Assembly (NCBI GenBank): GCA_963825685.1
Contig: CAWGUD010000006.1
Coordinates: 62,001 to 126,000, forward strand
Source: JAOUEA01 sp963825685
GTDB lineage: Bacteria; Actinomycetota; UBA4738; HRBIN12
Direction: 5' to 3'
Length of the DNA: 64,000 nucleotides
The translations under genes and the position numbers were made by a program. Under the pieces are notes generated by a model. The model ran no database searches. It was not told the origin of the DNA and saw only the letters and a list, made by a program, of their open reading frames with translations. Positions within the stretch are counted from its first letter, which is position 1. Each line of letters begins with the position of its first letter. Below are positions 52,644-62,764 of this stretch, piece by piece.

Positions 52644-53903
52644 TCACGGAGCGATGTCCATCGCCCGGACCTCGTGGGTCGCGAGCTCGGGCGGCCAGAC
52701 CACCATGTGCTCCCCGGGCACCATCCACTCCCAGATCACGGCCGCCGCGGCGACGTTGTCGCCGGCGGTCGCGGTGCCGGGCTCGCCGAACCGCAGGCCG
52801 CTGCCGTTGGGCAGGCTCCCCATCGGCAGGTCGATCGCGAGCGCGGCCTCGGCGATCGCGTCGGGGGAGAGGTCGTCCGCGGCGGGCATGACCTCGGCGA
52901 AGAGGGCCCACGCCGCGGAGAACCCGGCGAGGGCGGCGGGGCTCATCTCCTCGCCCCATCGCGCGTCGTAGGCGGTGCGGGCCCGCTCGAGCAGCGCGGC
53001 ACCGTCGGGCCGCAGCGTGGACGGGTCGATCGCGTCGCCGCTCGGCTTGTCCGAGGCGAACAGGCCGACCGCGCCCTGTCCCAGCGCCGCGCCGAACTCC
53101 GGCATGCAGTACGACGACGAGGTGCCGATGCTCGCCAGCAGGTCGACGTCGTTGCGCACGAGGGCGCGTCGCAGCTCGACCGCGTCGACGAGGTAGGCAG
53201 AGACGAAGAGCACGTCGGCGCCCGAGCGGTCGATGCGCCGGGCCAGCGCGTCGTAGTCGACCGTGCGGAAGTCGTACCCGAACCTGCCCACCACCTCGAG
53301 ACCGAGATCGGCCGCCGCCTGGAGCGCTCCGCCCGCGACCGATCGTCCGTAGACGTCGTCGACGAAGGAGACCGCGTACCGCAGATCGCCCGGATCGCGC
53401 CCGAACGCCTCGGCGAGCGGTCCGTCCACGAACGAGATCGCGTTGCGTCCGAGCACCGCGCCGGTCGGCGGCATGCGGAACGTGCGCACCCCCTGCTCGG
53501 ACCGCTGGGTCAGCATGCCGACGGCCCCCGTCTCCCAGAACAGCATGTCGTTGGCGGCCGCCGTCTGCGACGCGGGCGCCGAGATCGTGCTGCCGTAGCT
53601 GCCGAGCACGACGTCGACGCCGCCGGCGTGCAGGTCCTCGATCGCCCCGGGCGCGGCCTCGGCGGCCGAGACGTCGGTCGAGACGATGTCGATCGTGCGG
53701 CCGCCGACGCCGCCGTCGGCGTTCACGAGCTGTGCCGCGAGCAGGGCGCCCCGGTGTTCGTCGATGCCGCCTTGACCCTGCGATCCCGAGAGCGGGTAGA
53801 CGGCTCCGACCCGGATCGTGTCGTCGCTCGGCTCGGTCGGGCCCGTCGAGCATGCCGCGGCGGCGAACGCCACGACGGCCATCAGGGCGAGTCCGCGTCT
53901 CAT
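52644..53903 (-). CDS. Branched-chain amino-acid-type ABC substrate-binding lipoprotein
   Basis: A 419-residue lipoprotein. The signal ALMAVVAFAAAACSTGP ends at the lipid Cys. The receptor fold opens DTIRVGAVYPLSGSQGQGGI, then GALLAAQLVNADGGVGGRTI, and continues with VDVVLGSYGSTISAPASQTA and LRYAVSFVDDVYGRSVAGGA, a periplasmic-binding-protein type I (LivJ-like) pattern. There are no permease genes nearby, so it may work as a sensor or with permeases elsewhere. It overlaps the CPBP gene upstream (ATGA). Confidence 0.82.
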   Translation of the reverse strand: MRRGLALMAVVAFAAAACSTGPTEPSDDTIRVGAVYPLSGSQGQGGIDEHRGALLAAQLVNADGGVGGRTIDIVSTDVSAAEAAPGAIEDLHAGGVDVVLGSYGSTISAPASQTAAANDMLFWETGAVGMLTQRSEQGVRTFRMPPTGAVLGRNAISFVDGPLAEAFGRDPGDLRYAVSFVDDVYGRSVAGGALQAAADLGLEVVGRFGYDFRTVDYDALARRIDRSGADVLFVSAYLVDAVELRRALVRNDVDLLASIGTSSSYCMPEFGAALGQGAVGLFASDKPSGDAIDPSTLRPDGAALLERARTAYDARWGEEMSPAALAGFSAAWALFAEVMPAADDLSPDAIAEAALAIDLPMGSLPNGSGLRFGEPGTATAGDNVAAAAVIWEWMVPGEHMVVWPPELATHEVRAMDIAP

Positions 53904-54487
53904 CGCATCACCGTCATCGCCAGGTTGGCCGCCGCGTGGGTCGCCGCCGGAACGGTCCAGGTCCCCGACGCCCACCGCTGCCATGACAGCAGCAGGCCGG
54001 CGCCGAGGTCGACGGGGAAGGCGGCGACCCCGTACAGCGGCACGTGCACGAGCGCGAACGCCAGCGCGGTGACGCCGACGGCCACGATCGCGCCGTGTCG
54101 TTGGAGCGCCCCGTACGCCGCCCTGCGGAAGAGGGCTTCCTCGGCGACGGCCGCGAGCAGCGCGAGCGGCAGGGCCCACGCCGCGTACGGGGCGGCCACG
54201 GGGCGTCCACCCGTCGCGATCGCGAGGGTCACGGCGGCGAGCCCGGCCGAGAGCACGACGGCGGGGCTGAGCCTCGCCCGATCGGGGGTCGCGGGCACGA
54301 GCAGCGACCCCGCGAGGACGGCGAGCAAGATCAGCGTGAGGCCGACGAGGCGTCCGGTCGTGCCGAGCGCGGGGAGCCAGAGCCGGATCAGCAGCAACGC
54401 GGCGCCGGCCGCCACCAGGCCGGCCGTGGCGAGGTCGGTGCGGGCGTCGAGCGCGCGGCGAGTCGTGTGCCTGGCGGCGGCGGTCAT
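53900..54487 (-). CDS. CPBP-family intramembrane protease
   Basis: A 195-residue membrane protein with about six spans. Motif 1 is LLAAVAEEALFRRAAYGALQ (EExxxR), motif 2 ALAFALVHVPLYGVAAF (the FxxxH motif), motif 3 ATHAAANLAMTV. CPBP (Abi) proteins are glutamate-type intramembrane proteases linked to membrane maturation or bacteriocin immunity in other bacteria. The start is the ATG at 54487, overlapping the stop of the upstream lipoprotein gene. Confidence 0.85.
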   Translation of the reverse strand: MTAAARHTTRRALDARTDLATAGLVAAGAALLLIRLWLPALGTTGRLVGLTLILLAVLAGSLLVPATPDRARLSPAVVLSAGLAAVTLAIATGGRPVAAPYAAWALPLALLAAVAEEALFRRAAYGALQRHGAIVAVGVTALAFALVHVPLYGVAAFPVDLGAGLLLSWQRWASGTWTVPAATHAAANLAMTVMR

Positions 54488-54928
54488 CCCTTCACCTCGA
54501 AGGTCACGGCGGCCAGCACCCTCGGATCGAACGGCGCGTGGTCGTTGGCCACGAACTCCACCTGGATCAGATGCTCGCCGGGCGTGAGGTCGGCGAGCAG
54601 CTGTGAGGTGCCCGACGTCATCGAGACGAGCTTCCCGTCGAGCGTGACGTGCAGATGGCCCTCGTCGGGTTGCAGGTCGGTCGAGGTCTGGTCGACGACC
54701 TCGGCGCCCTGCAGGTCGATCTCGAGCTGAGCGGTGTCGCCCGCGAGTCGATCGCCGTTCTCGGGGCTCGCGATCGTCGAGCTCGGCCGTGCTGGTGGGT
54801 CGTTCGAGCCGCCACCGTGGCCGTCGGCACCGATGGCGACGTGTCGTCGCCGTCGCCGCTCCCACCGCAGCCCGACAGCGCCACGATCCCGCGGCGACGG
54901 CGACGGGCGCGATGCGGACCGGTCTCAT
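54484..54928 (-). CDS. Small exported lipoprotein with DUF4399-like domain, frameshifted
   Basis: The product begins MRPVRIAPVAV; a shift leads into VALSGCGGSGDGDDTSPSVP, whose Cys is a probable lipid site. After another shift the body reads EIDLQGAEVVDQTSTDLQPD, EGHLHVTLDGKLVSMTSGT and LIQVEFVANDHAPFDPRVLA, ending TFEVKG. This matches the domain of the protein at 56958-57533 (HLHV / HVHL, NDHAPFDPRV / ADHAPFDPRV), so the two are paralogues. The HLHV and NDHAPF histidines could bind metal. The start is the ATG at 54928, one base inside the TGATATG link with the CopC-CopD gene. Confidence 0.72.
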
Positions 54929-54929
54929 A

Positions 54930-56961
54930 TCAGATCTCCTGTTCCTGGCTCGCCTGCAGCACGGTACCGCCGACGGTGGTCGCCACGACCTCGAAACGCC
55001 ACGAACCGGCATCGGCCTCGACCGGCGCCGCGAAGTGTCCCGGGGTGAGCCGCGTGACGTCGAGCGGCTCGGTCGTCGCGTCCGGCCCGGTCGCGACGAC
55101 CACGAGCCCGGAGAGCTCGAGCTCCTCGCCCCTGAGGGTCGAAGGCCGTCACGTGGAACTCGTTCGCGCCGGGAGCGCCGGGATCGAGGTAGAGCTGGAG
55201 CTGCTCGCCCGTGGACATCGTGACCGTCTCGATGTCGGGCAGGTCGCCGGAGCCCTGGGCCACGACGCTGGTCGTCGGGGGGGCGCGCGTGACGAGCACG
55301 AGCGGCACCTCGGTCGTGCGCGCCCCCGATCGCACCTGGACCACCAGGTCCCAGGCGCCGGCGAGCGAGAGCTGCGTGCCGGCGCCCGTCCACACCGACG
55401 GGGCGCCGCTCATCGGCAGGCTCGCCGGGCTCCATGGGAAGGGTCGTCGGCTCGATCTCGGGCCGTCCGATCGCCGCCATCAGCACCGTGACCTCGTCGG
55501 CCTCGACGGGGGTTCCATCGTCGTAGTCGACGATGCGAGCCTCGAACGTGTTCGGGCCGGCGCTGCCGGGCTCGGCCGTGAACGTCACGCGCGTGGTCGT
55601 GGCGAAGTCCGCGCCCGTCGCCGAGACCGACGGTGCGGCGGGCTCGGAGGGCCCATCGGCGGCGGGATCGGGGTTGAGGCTCGTCAGGACCCCGGTCAGG
55701 CCGAGGACGCCGAGGGCGGCGACGAGTTCGATCGCGACCACCTGGCGCAGCAACGTGCCGTCTCGCTCGAGGCGCGGGATCGAGCGACGTCGGTTGAGCG
55801 CGCCGAGGCCGATCAGCAGGAAGGCGATCGAGACCTTCACGATGAGCGTCGTGCCGTAGCTCGTGCCGGTGAGCATCGCCCGCACGTCGCCGACGCCCCC
55901 GGCCTCCCCGACGGTGCGCGCGACGCCGGTGAGCACGACGGCGAGCAGCGCCCAGCCGGCGATGCGCGAGAACCGGGTCACCTCGGCGACGGGAGCGGGC
56001 GCCCCGGCGGCACGGCGCTCCCGCACGAGCAGCAGCAGCGGCAGGAGACCGCCGATCCATACCCCGATCGCCAGGAAGTGCACCCACTGCGCGATCTCCG
56101 CCGGCAACGCGGGCACGAGCGCGGCCGCATGGCCGCTCGTGGCGCGCACGAGCATCGCCGCCGCGGCCGACAGGCCGAGGACGACGAGCGGGGCGCGGCT
56201 CGATCCGCGGCTCGCGACGAACGATGCGACGAGGGTCGACCGCGGTGGTGCCGAGCAGCCAGACGTAGGAGCGCCCGGCCGACGACGAGAGCAGGTCGCC
56301 GACCGAGGCGCCGACGACGTCGGCCTCCGCGATCGTCATCGCGACCGCCCCCACGAACGCCGATGTGCCGGCGAGCGGGAGCAGCAGGCGTCGCGCCGGC
56401 ACGACGCCGCCGAACGCCACGAGTCCGGTGACCGTGGCGCCGATCGCCACCGCGAGGCCGGCGTAGAGCAGCATCTTGCCCGCGACCGCGAGGGGCGACG
56501 GGGAGGGGGTCGACGGCGCCGCCGCCTCGGGCGCGGCGGCGACCTCGCCCGAGGTCGCGCCCACGCCGAACGCGAACGCACCCGCGGTGAGGTGGCCGTC
56601 GGCGGTCGAGACGACGCGCCAGGAGACCGTGTAGACGCCGTCGCCGAGGTCGCTCGGCAGCGCGACCTCGAGGGATCGAGGCGCCGAGCCTCGCTCGAGC
56701 GGCCCCGTCTCGATCTCGGTGCCGCTGCGCGTCGAGCACGGTGACCGAGGACAGGTCGGTGTCGGGCGGCTCGGTGAACGACATCGTGACCGAAGCCGGT
56801 GCCGACGCGAGCACCTCGCCGGCAGCGGGGTCCGACGACTCGAGGCCGGCGTGCGCCGATGCGGCGGTCGCGAGCGCGAGGAGCATCGCGACGCCGATCG
56901 CGCCGGATGCGATCGCGCGCGCGAAGGGATGGAGCACCGTGCTCGAGCCCGACGTGGTCAT
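54930..56961 (-). CDS. CopC-CopD fusion with C-terminal beta domain, frameshifted
   Basis: About 675 residues. The signal IGVAMLLALATAASA precedes HAGLESSDPAAGEVL, the CopC N-terminal His that binds copper, then SVTMSFTEPPDTDLSSVTVL. Next are the CopD spans (KMLLYAGLAVAIGATVTGLV, FVGAVAMTIAEADVVG, AQWVHFLAIGVWIGGLLPLL, RFSRIAGWALLAVVLTGVAR, GTTLIVKVSIAFLLIGLGAL). A last outer beta region follows (FTAEPGSAGPNTFEARIVDY, then WDLVVQVRSGARTTEVPLVL). The shifts are near 56725, 56240, 55425 and 55140. Fusions of this type (YcnJ-like) move copper across the membrane. It overlaps the upstream gene (ATGA). Confidence 0.85.
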
Positions 56962-57533
56962 GGAGCCTCCGTCTCGAACCGCACGACCGCCGTGACCCGT
57001 GGGTCGAATGGGGCGTGATCGGCGGCCACGTACTCGGCCTGCAGCGTATGTGACCCGGGGCCGACGCCACGCAGGTCCACCACCTGCACGAGCCCGTAGG
57101 TCATCGACACGAGCTGTCCGTCGAGCACGAGGTGCACGTGGCCGGTGTCGGGGGAGAGCTCGCTGCTCGTGTCCTCGACGATGCGACCTCCCCGCAGATC
57201 GAGCACCACCTCGACCTCGTCGTCGTCGACGATCTGGCCGTCGGCCGGGGCCGCGAAGGCGAGGGCGGCGGTCGACGCGGGCCGTGGCCCCGCCTCGACC
57301 GCCGCCGGAACCGGCGACGGGGCGGGTGTCGGTGGGAACAGCGCCCTCGGGACGACCGCGGCCGACACGGCGAGTGCCCCCGCCACGACGAGCAGTCCCG
57401 GGCCGGCCCAGGCGGGCAGGCGGGGGAACCCCTTCCCCTTCAGGCGGGACCACCCCACCCACCCGACCCAGAGCGCGCCGAACAGCAGCACGACCGAGAG
57501 GGACTCGTCGACCGACCCCTGATGGGCGAGCAT
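56958..57533 (-). CDS. Membrane protein with DUF4399-like outer domain
   Basis: About 191 residues. It starts MLAHQGSVDESLSVVLLFGA, with spans VVLLFGALWVGWVGW and GPGLLVVAGALAVSAAVVPR, then a Pro-rich linker. The outer domain has VVLDLRGGRIVEDTSSELSP, DTGHVHLVLDGQLVSMTYGL, and EYVAADHAPFDPRVTAVVRF. This domain repeats in the lipoprotein at 54484-54928. It lies between the YtkA-like gene and CopC-CopD, overlapping the latter, which hints at a part in copper handling. Not a known named family beyond this. Confidence 0.75.
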   Translation of the reverse strand: MLAHQGSVDESLSVVLLFGALWVGWVGWSRLKGKGFPRLPAWAGPGLLVVAGALAVSAAVVPRALFPPTPAPSPVPAAVEAGPRPASTAALAFAAPADGQIVDDDEVEVVLDLRGGRIVEDTSSELSPDTGHVHLVLDGQLVSMTYGLVQVVDLRGVGPGSHTLQAEYVAADHAPFDPRVTAVVRFETEAP

Positions 57534-57552
57534 CGCCGTGACCCCGGATTCC

Positions 57553-58245
57553 TCAGGCGGCCTTCCGGCGCCCCATCGCCAGCGCCGTGATCGCGACGAT
57601 GATGCCGATCGCGCCGAGGACGATGCCGACCATGCCCACGGTGCGCGCGCTCGACGCGGCATCCTCGGCCGACGCAGCAGCCGCCTCGGCTGCGGCGACC
57701 CCGTCGGCGCTGCGCGTCGCCTCCTCGTCCACGCGCGTGGCGAGCTCCTCGTTCGAGGGGGCGTCGACCGCGGGGAAGGACACGGCCGCCACATCCTCGA
57801 CCACCGAGAACGTGTCGGGCCCCGAGGTCATCTCCTCGTCGACCTCTTCACCGTCGATCGTGCCGGTGAAGTGGAACGTGTACTTGCCGGGCTGCGACGG
57901 CACGAAGTCGGCCCGGTACTCGCCCGGTTCGCCGAAGACGAGCTCGCCGCCCTCGAAGAAGAACCACGGTTCCATGTCCATCGGTTCCGAGGTCTCGTCG
58001 CCGTAGGTGACCTCGACCTGAATGTCGCCGGGCTTCAGATCGTTCACGGGTTCACCGTCGTGTTCGACGTGCAGCTGGGCGGCGTTGGGCAGCCCGGCGT
58101 AGGCGGGCTCGTCGGCGAACCCGATCGTGAGGACGAGGTCGCCCTCGCCGGCCTCGCCGTGAGCGAGGACCGGCGCAGACGGCAGCAGGATCAGTCCGGC
58201 GACGGTCGCGCCGAGCGCGACGCGTGCCAAGGTGGAACGACGCAT
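57553..58245 (-). CDS. Exported YtkA/FixH-like protein with C-terminal anchor
   Basis: A 230-residue protein. The signal LGATVAGLILLPSAPVLA ends at HGEAGEGDL, leaving a His at the mature N-terminus. The beta domain reads LTIGFADEPAYAGLPNAAQL, QVEVTYGDETSEPMDMEPWF, and GEYRADFVPSQPGKYTFHFT. An Ala/Glu-rich helix and a final span VGMVGIVLGAIGIIVAITAL close it. The Met pair in EPMDMEP and the His could be copper ligands. GGAAGGAG precedes the ATG. Confidence 0.78.
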   Translation of the reverse strand: MRRSTLARVALGATVAGLILLPSAPVLAHGEAGEGDLVLTIGFADEPAYAGLPNAAQLHVEHDGEPVNDLKPGDIQVEVTYGDETSEPMDMEPWFFFEGGELVFGEPGEYRADFVPSQPGKYTFHFTGTIDGEEVDEEMTSGPDTFSVVEDVAAVSFPAVDAPSNEELATRVDEEATRSADGVAAAEAAAASAEDAASSARTVGMVGIVLGAIGIIVAITALAMGRRKAA

Positions 58246-58317
58246 GTGGTGCTCCTTCCCGAGATGCGGAGACACGCCGCTCGCGCTGGTGCGGGCCGGC
58301 GTGTGTTGCGGGACGAC

Positions 58318-58896
58318 TCAGGGGAGGGAGGGAGGAGCCCGGCTCGCGGCCGCTCGCATCGCCGGGCGGCGCGGGGAGACGAACGGAACCGCCGCCACGG
58401 TGGCCAGCGGACGGGGGACGGGGAGGGGGGCGACGCCGGAACGTGCGTCGGCCTCCTCGGCGACCCGGTCGGTCGCCCGCAGCACGAAGGCGCCGACGAC
58501 GGCCATCGCGATCTGCACCGCGATGCCGATCGCGAGCAGGTTCCCCTGGGCGAGGTCGTGGAGCGATGCCCCCGACGCGAGCCGCTCGCCGACCTCCATC
58601 GCGACGAACGTGATCGACTGCACCGCAGCGAGGACGGCCGCATCGGCACCGAACGAGCCGCGGCCCTCGCGGTGCGAGAACCGGGCGAGGAACAACGCCA
58701 CCAGCCCGATCGCACCCGCGAGCAGCGCGACCTGCGTCGCGTAGGGCAGGTAGCCGTGCCCCGTGGCATGCAGGAGCTCCTCACGCGCGTGGGCGTGTGG
58801 CGTGCCGAGCGCGTAGGCGACCCAGTGCCCGAGCACGAGCCCGGCACCGGCGACGCCCACCGTGGCCACGGTGCGTCGAGGATGCGTACCCCTCAT
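58318..58896 (-). CDS. Hypothetical four-span membrane protein, first gene of the copper-type operon
   Basis: A 192-residue protein. His-rich loop HAHAREELLHATGHGYLP follows the first span (TVGVAGAGLVLGHWVAYALG), then TQVALLAGAIGLVALFLARF and VQSITFVAMEVGERLASG, and NLLAIGIAVQIAMAVVGAFV. No family is recognised. The HxH and HATGH residues and the position before the YtkA-like gene suggest a metal task. A plus-strand dehydrogenase gene starts 48 bases away, divergently. Confidence 0.65.
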   Translation of the reverse strand: MRGTHPRRTVATVGVAGAGLVLGHWVAYALGTPHAHAREELLHATGHGYLPYATQVALLAGAIGLVALFLARFSHREGRGSFGADAAVLAAVQSITFVAMEVGERLASGASLHDLAQGNLLAIGIAVQIAMAVVGAFVLRATDRVAEEADARSGVAPLPVPRPLATVAAVPFVSPRRPAMRAAASRAPPSLP

Positions 58897-58943
58897 CGCG
58901 TCGATTGTAGTGTTGGCGCCGACATCCGAGGAGACGGGGGACG

Positions 58944-59801
58944 ATGGAGGCCAGGGACGTTCGCACCGTCGGGGTCGTCGGGTGCGGCCTCATGGGCTCG
59001 GGCATCGTCGAGGTCGTCGCCCGCATCGGCCTCGACGTCGTCTACCTCGAGCCGAGCGACGGGCTCGTCGACGCCGGCCGCGAGCGCGTCGAGACCTCGA
59101 CCGGCCGCGCCCTGGAGCGCGGCAAGCTCACCGCCGAGGACCGCGACGCGATCCTCGGCCGCATCAGCGGCTCGACCGAGATCGCCGCCTTCGCGGGCGT
59201 CGATCTCGTGATCGAGGCCGCGACCGAGGATCCCGAGATCAAGCTCGAGACGTTCCGCACGCTGGACGAGATCACGCGCGACGAGGTCGTGCTCGGCTCG
59301 AACACGTCGTCGATCCCGATCGCGACGCTCGGCGCCGTCACCGCTCGGCCCGACCGCGTGATCGGCATGCACTTCTTCAACCCGCCCCCCGTGATGGGGC
59401 TCGTGGAGCTCACGCCGTCGCTCTCGACCAGCGAGGAGACGGTGGCGTTCGCGCGAGGGTTCGGCGAGCGGCTCGGCAAGACCGTGGTCGTGGCGAAGGA
59501 CCACGCCGGCTTCATCGTGAACCGGCTCGTGATCCCGTACCTGTGCGCGGCGATCCGGCTGCTCGACGAGGGTTTCGCGAGCCGCGAGGACATCGACACC
59601 GCGATGACGCTCGGCATGAACCACCCGATGGGTCCGCTGCGCCTGGCCGACTTCATCGGGCTCGACACGGTGCTGCAGATCGCCGAGGTGCTGCACGCGG
59701 AGTTCCGCGACCCGTTGTACGCGCCCCCGCCGAGGCTGCAGCGCATGGTCGACGCGGGACATCTGGGGAAGAAGAGCGGCCGCGGCTTCTACGAGTACTG
59801 A
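58944..59801 (+). CDS. 3-hydroxyacyl-CoA (3-hydroxybutyryl-CoA) dehydrogenase
   Basis: A 285-residue NAD(P) enzyme. The Rossmann motif is VRTVGVVGCGLMGSGIVEVV. DLVIEAATEDPEIKLETFRT, SNTSSIPIATLGAVTARPDR, VIGMHFFNPPPVMGLVELTP (catalytic His), and DHAGFIVNRLVIPYLCAAIR follow, then NHPMGPLRLADFIGLDTVLQ. It oxidises 3-hydroxyacyl-CoA to 3-ketoacyl-CoA or the reverse, in fatty-acid or butanoyl-CoA metabolism. It is full length for the stand-alone type. The ATG is at 58944. Confidence 0.93.
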   Translation: MEARDVRTVGVVGCGLMGSGIVEVVARIGLDVVYLEPSDGLVDAGRERVETSTGRALERGKLTAEDRDAILGRISGSTEIAAFAGVDLVIEAATEDPEIKLETFRTLDEITRDEVVLGSNTSSIPIATLGAVTARPDRVIGMHFFNPPPVMGLVELTPSLSTSEETVAFARGFGERLGKTVVVAKDHAGFIVNRLVIPYLCAAIRLLDEGFASREDIDTAMTLGMNHPMGPLRLADFIGLDTVLQIAEVLHAEFRDPLYAPPPRLQRMVDAGHLGKKSGRGFYEY

Positions 59802-59882
59802 GGCTCGGCTCCTCGGCCCGAAGAGTTGACCTCTGCGCACCCCAGGCTAGCGTCCTCATGACTCGCCGAGGGGGGACATCCA

Positions 59883-60995
59883 TTGAGAACGGAGCACCGC
59901 CATCAGGCTCGTCGCGTTCTCGCTGCTGATCGGCCGTCTCGTCCGTGGTCCCGAGCGCGGCGCAGGCGACTCGTACCCGGGCGCCAACGGCGATATCGCC
60001 TACCTGGTCGAGGGTCCGACTTCGCGATCCGCGCCGTCGCCCCGGACGGATCGGGGGATCACCGCCTGTCGATCGGACGACGTGACGCCGTCGATGCGGA
60101 GTTCACGCCCGACGGCGCATCGGCGGTCATCGCCGAATGGGGACGGCACGGCGGCCGCATCCTCCTGCAGGATCTCGCGACGTCGGCCCGCAGCGTGATC
60201 CTGCCGCGGGGCGAGGTGCCGGGTCAGGGCGACCCCTTCTCACTCGGCGTGTCACCGGACGGCCGGAGCGTGGTGTTCTGCGTGTTCGGTCGCTCGCACG
60301 GCGGTCGTCTCTTCACGATCGACGTCGATGGGTCGGATCTCACGAAGATCTCCTTCGGCACGGACGACTGTCACGCCGACTGGGGGGTGAACGATCGCAT
60401 CGTGGCGACCCAGGAGCTCGGCTCGGGAGAGCGTGTCGTGTTCCACATGGCGCCGGACGGGAGCGATCGACAGCCGGTGGTGACCCTGCCCGATCCTCCG
60501 GGGAGGTTCACCTTCTTCGTGGTGCCCAACTGGTCGCCCGACGGCTCGCGGATCGTCTTCGGTGCACAGCGGAACACCCGGCAGGCCGACCTCTGGGGTG
60601 TCGATCCCGACGGCTCCGATCTCGTCCGGCTCACGACGACCGACACGCCGCCACGAGTACGGCCCGCTGTGGGCTCCGGACGGGTCGCGGCATCGTGTTC
60701 ACGGCCGCTCGCGCCGGGCGGCGATCGAACTTGGGGCCCGAGTGGAGACCTCTTCCTCGCCGATCCCGACGGCACCGACGTCGTTCGCCTGACCGACACG
60801 AGGCGGCGTGACGAGTACTCGCGTTCGTGGCAGGCGATCCATGCCGTAGGGAGACGCCCGAGCCCATGCCTCCACGCGACTTCCCGAGAACGAGCTCGAT
60901 CCTCGACCATCCCGATCATCGGGAGCCAACGCGAGCCGTTCCAGCGCTGGGCTGCTGCTCGACTGGTCGAACGAGTAGGCGACCACGTCGGCTGA
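59883..60995 (+). CDS. Secreted TolB-like beta-propeller protein, frameshifted
   Basis: An early segment with YPGANGDIAYLVEG lies in one frame, then IRAVAPDGSGDHRL, VDAEFTPDGASAVIAEWGRH, LGVSPDGRSVVFCVFGRSHG, TIDVDGSDLTKISF, and PNWSPDGSRIVFGAQRNTRQ. LFLADPDGTDVVRLTDTRRR closes the repeats. Shifts lie near 60020, 60660 and 60715. The N-terminal signal (VAFSLLIG, then VVPSAAQA in another frame) is broken, so the start is uncertain. The 3' end overlaps the convergent peptide-binding gene, and the true stop is probably earlier than 60995. Confidence 0.65.
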   Translation: MRTEHRHQARRVLAADRPSRPWSRARRRRLVPGRQRRYRLPGRGSDFAIRAVAPDGSGDHRLSIGRRDAVDAEFTPDGASAVIAEWGRHGGRILLQDLATSARSVILPRGEVPGQGDPFSLGVSPDGRSVVFCVFGRSHGGRLFTIDVDGSDLTKISFGTDDCHADWGVNDRIVATQELGSGERVVFHMAPDGSDRQPVVTLPDPPGRFTFFVVPNWSPDGSRIVFGAQRNTRQADLWGVDPDGSDLVRLTTTDTPPRVRPAVGSGRVAASCSRPLAPGGDRTWGPSGDLFLADPDGTDVVRLTDTRRRDEYSRSWQAIHAVGRRPSPCLHATSRERARSSTIPIIGSQREPFQRWAAARLVERVGDHVG

Positions 60996-62764
60996 CGTGA
61001 TGTACACGCTGTTCGTGATGAGCCAGGGCACCCACGGAACGACCTCTTCCATCAGCGTGCGATCGAGGGCGGCCCAGCACTCGACACGCGCCTGCCCCGA
61101 CTCGGCGGTGCACGCGCGCGATGTCCGCGTCGACGTTGGGCACCGTCGCCACGTCGTAGTCGTACTTCCGCAGCAGCGAGTCCGGCGCCCCGACCAAGGG
61201 GTCGTTGCAGCAGCTCGGGAAGATGCTCTCGGAGCTGAACAGAGGCTGGGCGAACGTCACGGCGTCGGGGTAGTCCTTGCTCCACCCCAGCGCGACGCAC
61301 AGGCCCATGTGCTCGGCCGGGCCCGCGCACTTCGCGTACATCGTCGAGGTGTTGAGCGCCTTCAGGTCGAGCGTGATGCCGATCTCCTCGAGGTTCTGCG
61401 CGATGAGCGAGGCCTGGCTCTGGAACACGTCCTGGTTGATCGTGAACGTCAGCACTCCATCGCACGATTCGTCGACGCATCGCCCGCCGTCGTCGCCGTA
61501 TGCGGACTGCGCCATCTCCGCTCGGGCGGCCTCGGGGTCACCGGCGGAATCCGGGGTGGCGTAGGGGTCGTAGTCGACGAGGAGCTGGTCTTCCAGGCTG
61601 TTGGGCATGATGTGACCGGTCAGGGCGCCCTTGATCTCGCCGCCCAGCAACGTCCTCAGCCCCTGCTTGTCGATCGCGAGGTTCACGGCCTTGCGGACGT
61701 GCACGTCGTCGAAGGGCGGCTCCACGACGTTCATCTCGATGTAGGAGACGTTGTCCGCCTCGAAGACATGCAGGTGTTCCTTCAAGGCCGGGTCGGTGGA
61801 GTACCGCTTGATGACGTCCGCAGGCGGGCCACTGTCGAGCACCACGTCGAGATCGCCTCGCTCGATCTTCGTGTGAAGGTCGTTGCTGTCGCCTCCGAAG
61901 ACGATCTCGATCCGATCGACGTACGCGGGCCGCAACGGATCCAGGTCGGCGCTCCACGACGGGTTGCGAACCATGACGAGGGAGCGCCCCGGAACGTAGC
62001 CGGAGAGCGGCTCCTGGTCATCGGGGGGGACCGACGGATCGAGCTGGTCAGAGCCCTCGATCATGTAGGGCCCGGTGGCGATCAGGTACCTGCCGTAGTC
62101 GGCCGTGTGCCCTTCGGCCGCTCCCATGGGAGCGTTTCGCAGGGGCGGGATAGGAGCGGTGGCCGCCAAGGTGAAGCGCTGCGGCAGGTCGCCCGTGGGC
62201 TCGGCCAGCGTGACCTCGAGCGTGGCGTCATCGGGCGTCGCCAGGCCCGAGATCGTATCGGCCTTGCCCTGGGAGTACCGATCGAACCCCTCGATGACCG
62301 AGTAGTAGAAGGGGTATCCGCCGACGCTCGCCTTCGGATCGGCCTCTCGTTCCAGCGCCCGCACGAAGTCCTCTGACGTGACCGTTTCGTCCTCGTACGG
62401 GGGCGCGTAGGCGATGCCGTCCTTCACCGTGAAGGTCCACGTCAGGCCGTCGTCCGACACCGAGGGAAGCTCGGTCGCAAGGTCGGGCCGCAGCTCGCTG
62501 CCGCCCTCTGCTCCTGGCACCCCCTCGAACGACAGGAGCGTGCGCAGCAGGCAGCATCGATAGAGCTCGCTCGACGCGGACTCGTACTGCTTGGCAGGAT
62601 CGAGGGCTGCCTGGAAGTCGCTGAGCATCGCGACCCTCAGGGTGCCGCCGCTCGTCGGCGCGGCCGAGGGTCAAGGGTGAGGATGGGTCGTCGCCGCTCT
62701 GTCCCGAGCAGGCGACCGCGATCATCGCGACGGCACAGGAGACGGCGAGCGATCGGATGCGCAT
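60916..62764 (-). CDS. Family 5 ABC substrate-binding lipoprotein (peptide/oligosaccharide), two frameshifts
   Basis: The signal SLAVSCAVAMIAVACSGQSG has a lipid Cys. After a shift near 62665 comes SGGTLRVAMLSDFQAALDPA, then SELYRCCLLRTLLSFEG, the SBP-5 signature region. LTWTFTVKDGIAYAPPYEDE, FDDVHVRKAVNLAIDKQGL, and ALGWSKDYPDAVTFAQPLFS follow. After a shift near 61090 it ends VPWLITNSVYITSADVVAYS. The exact stop is uncertain (60916 by one frame). Cysteines (YRCC, SCCN, CVDESCDG) are more numerous than usual and may form disulfides. No permease is adjacent. It overlaps the convergent propeller gene. Confidence 0.85.
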
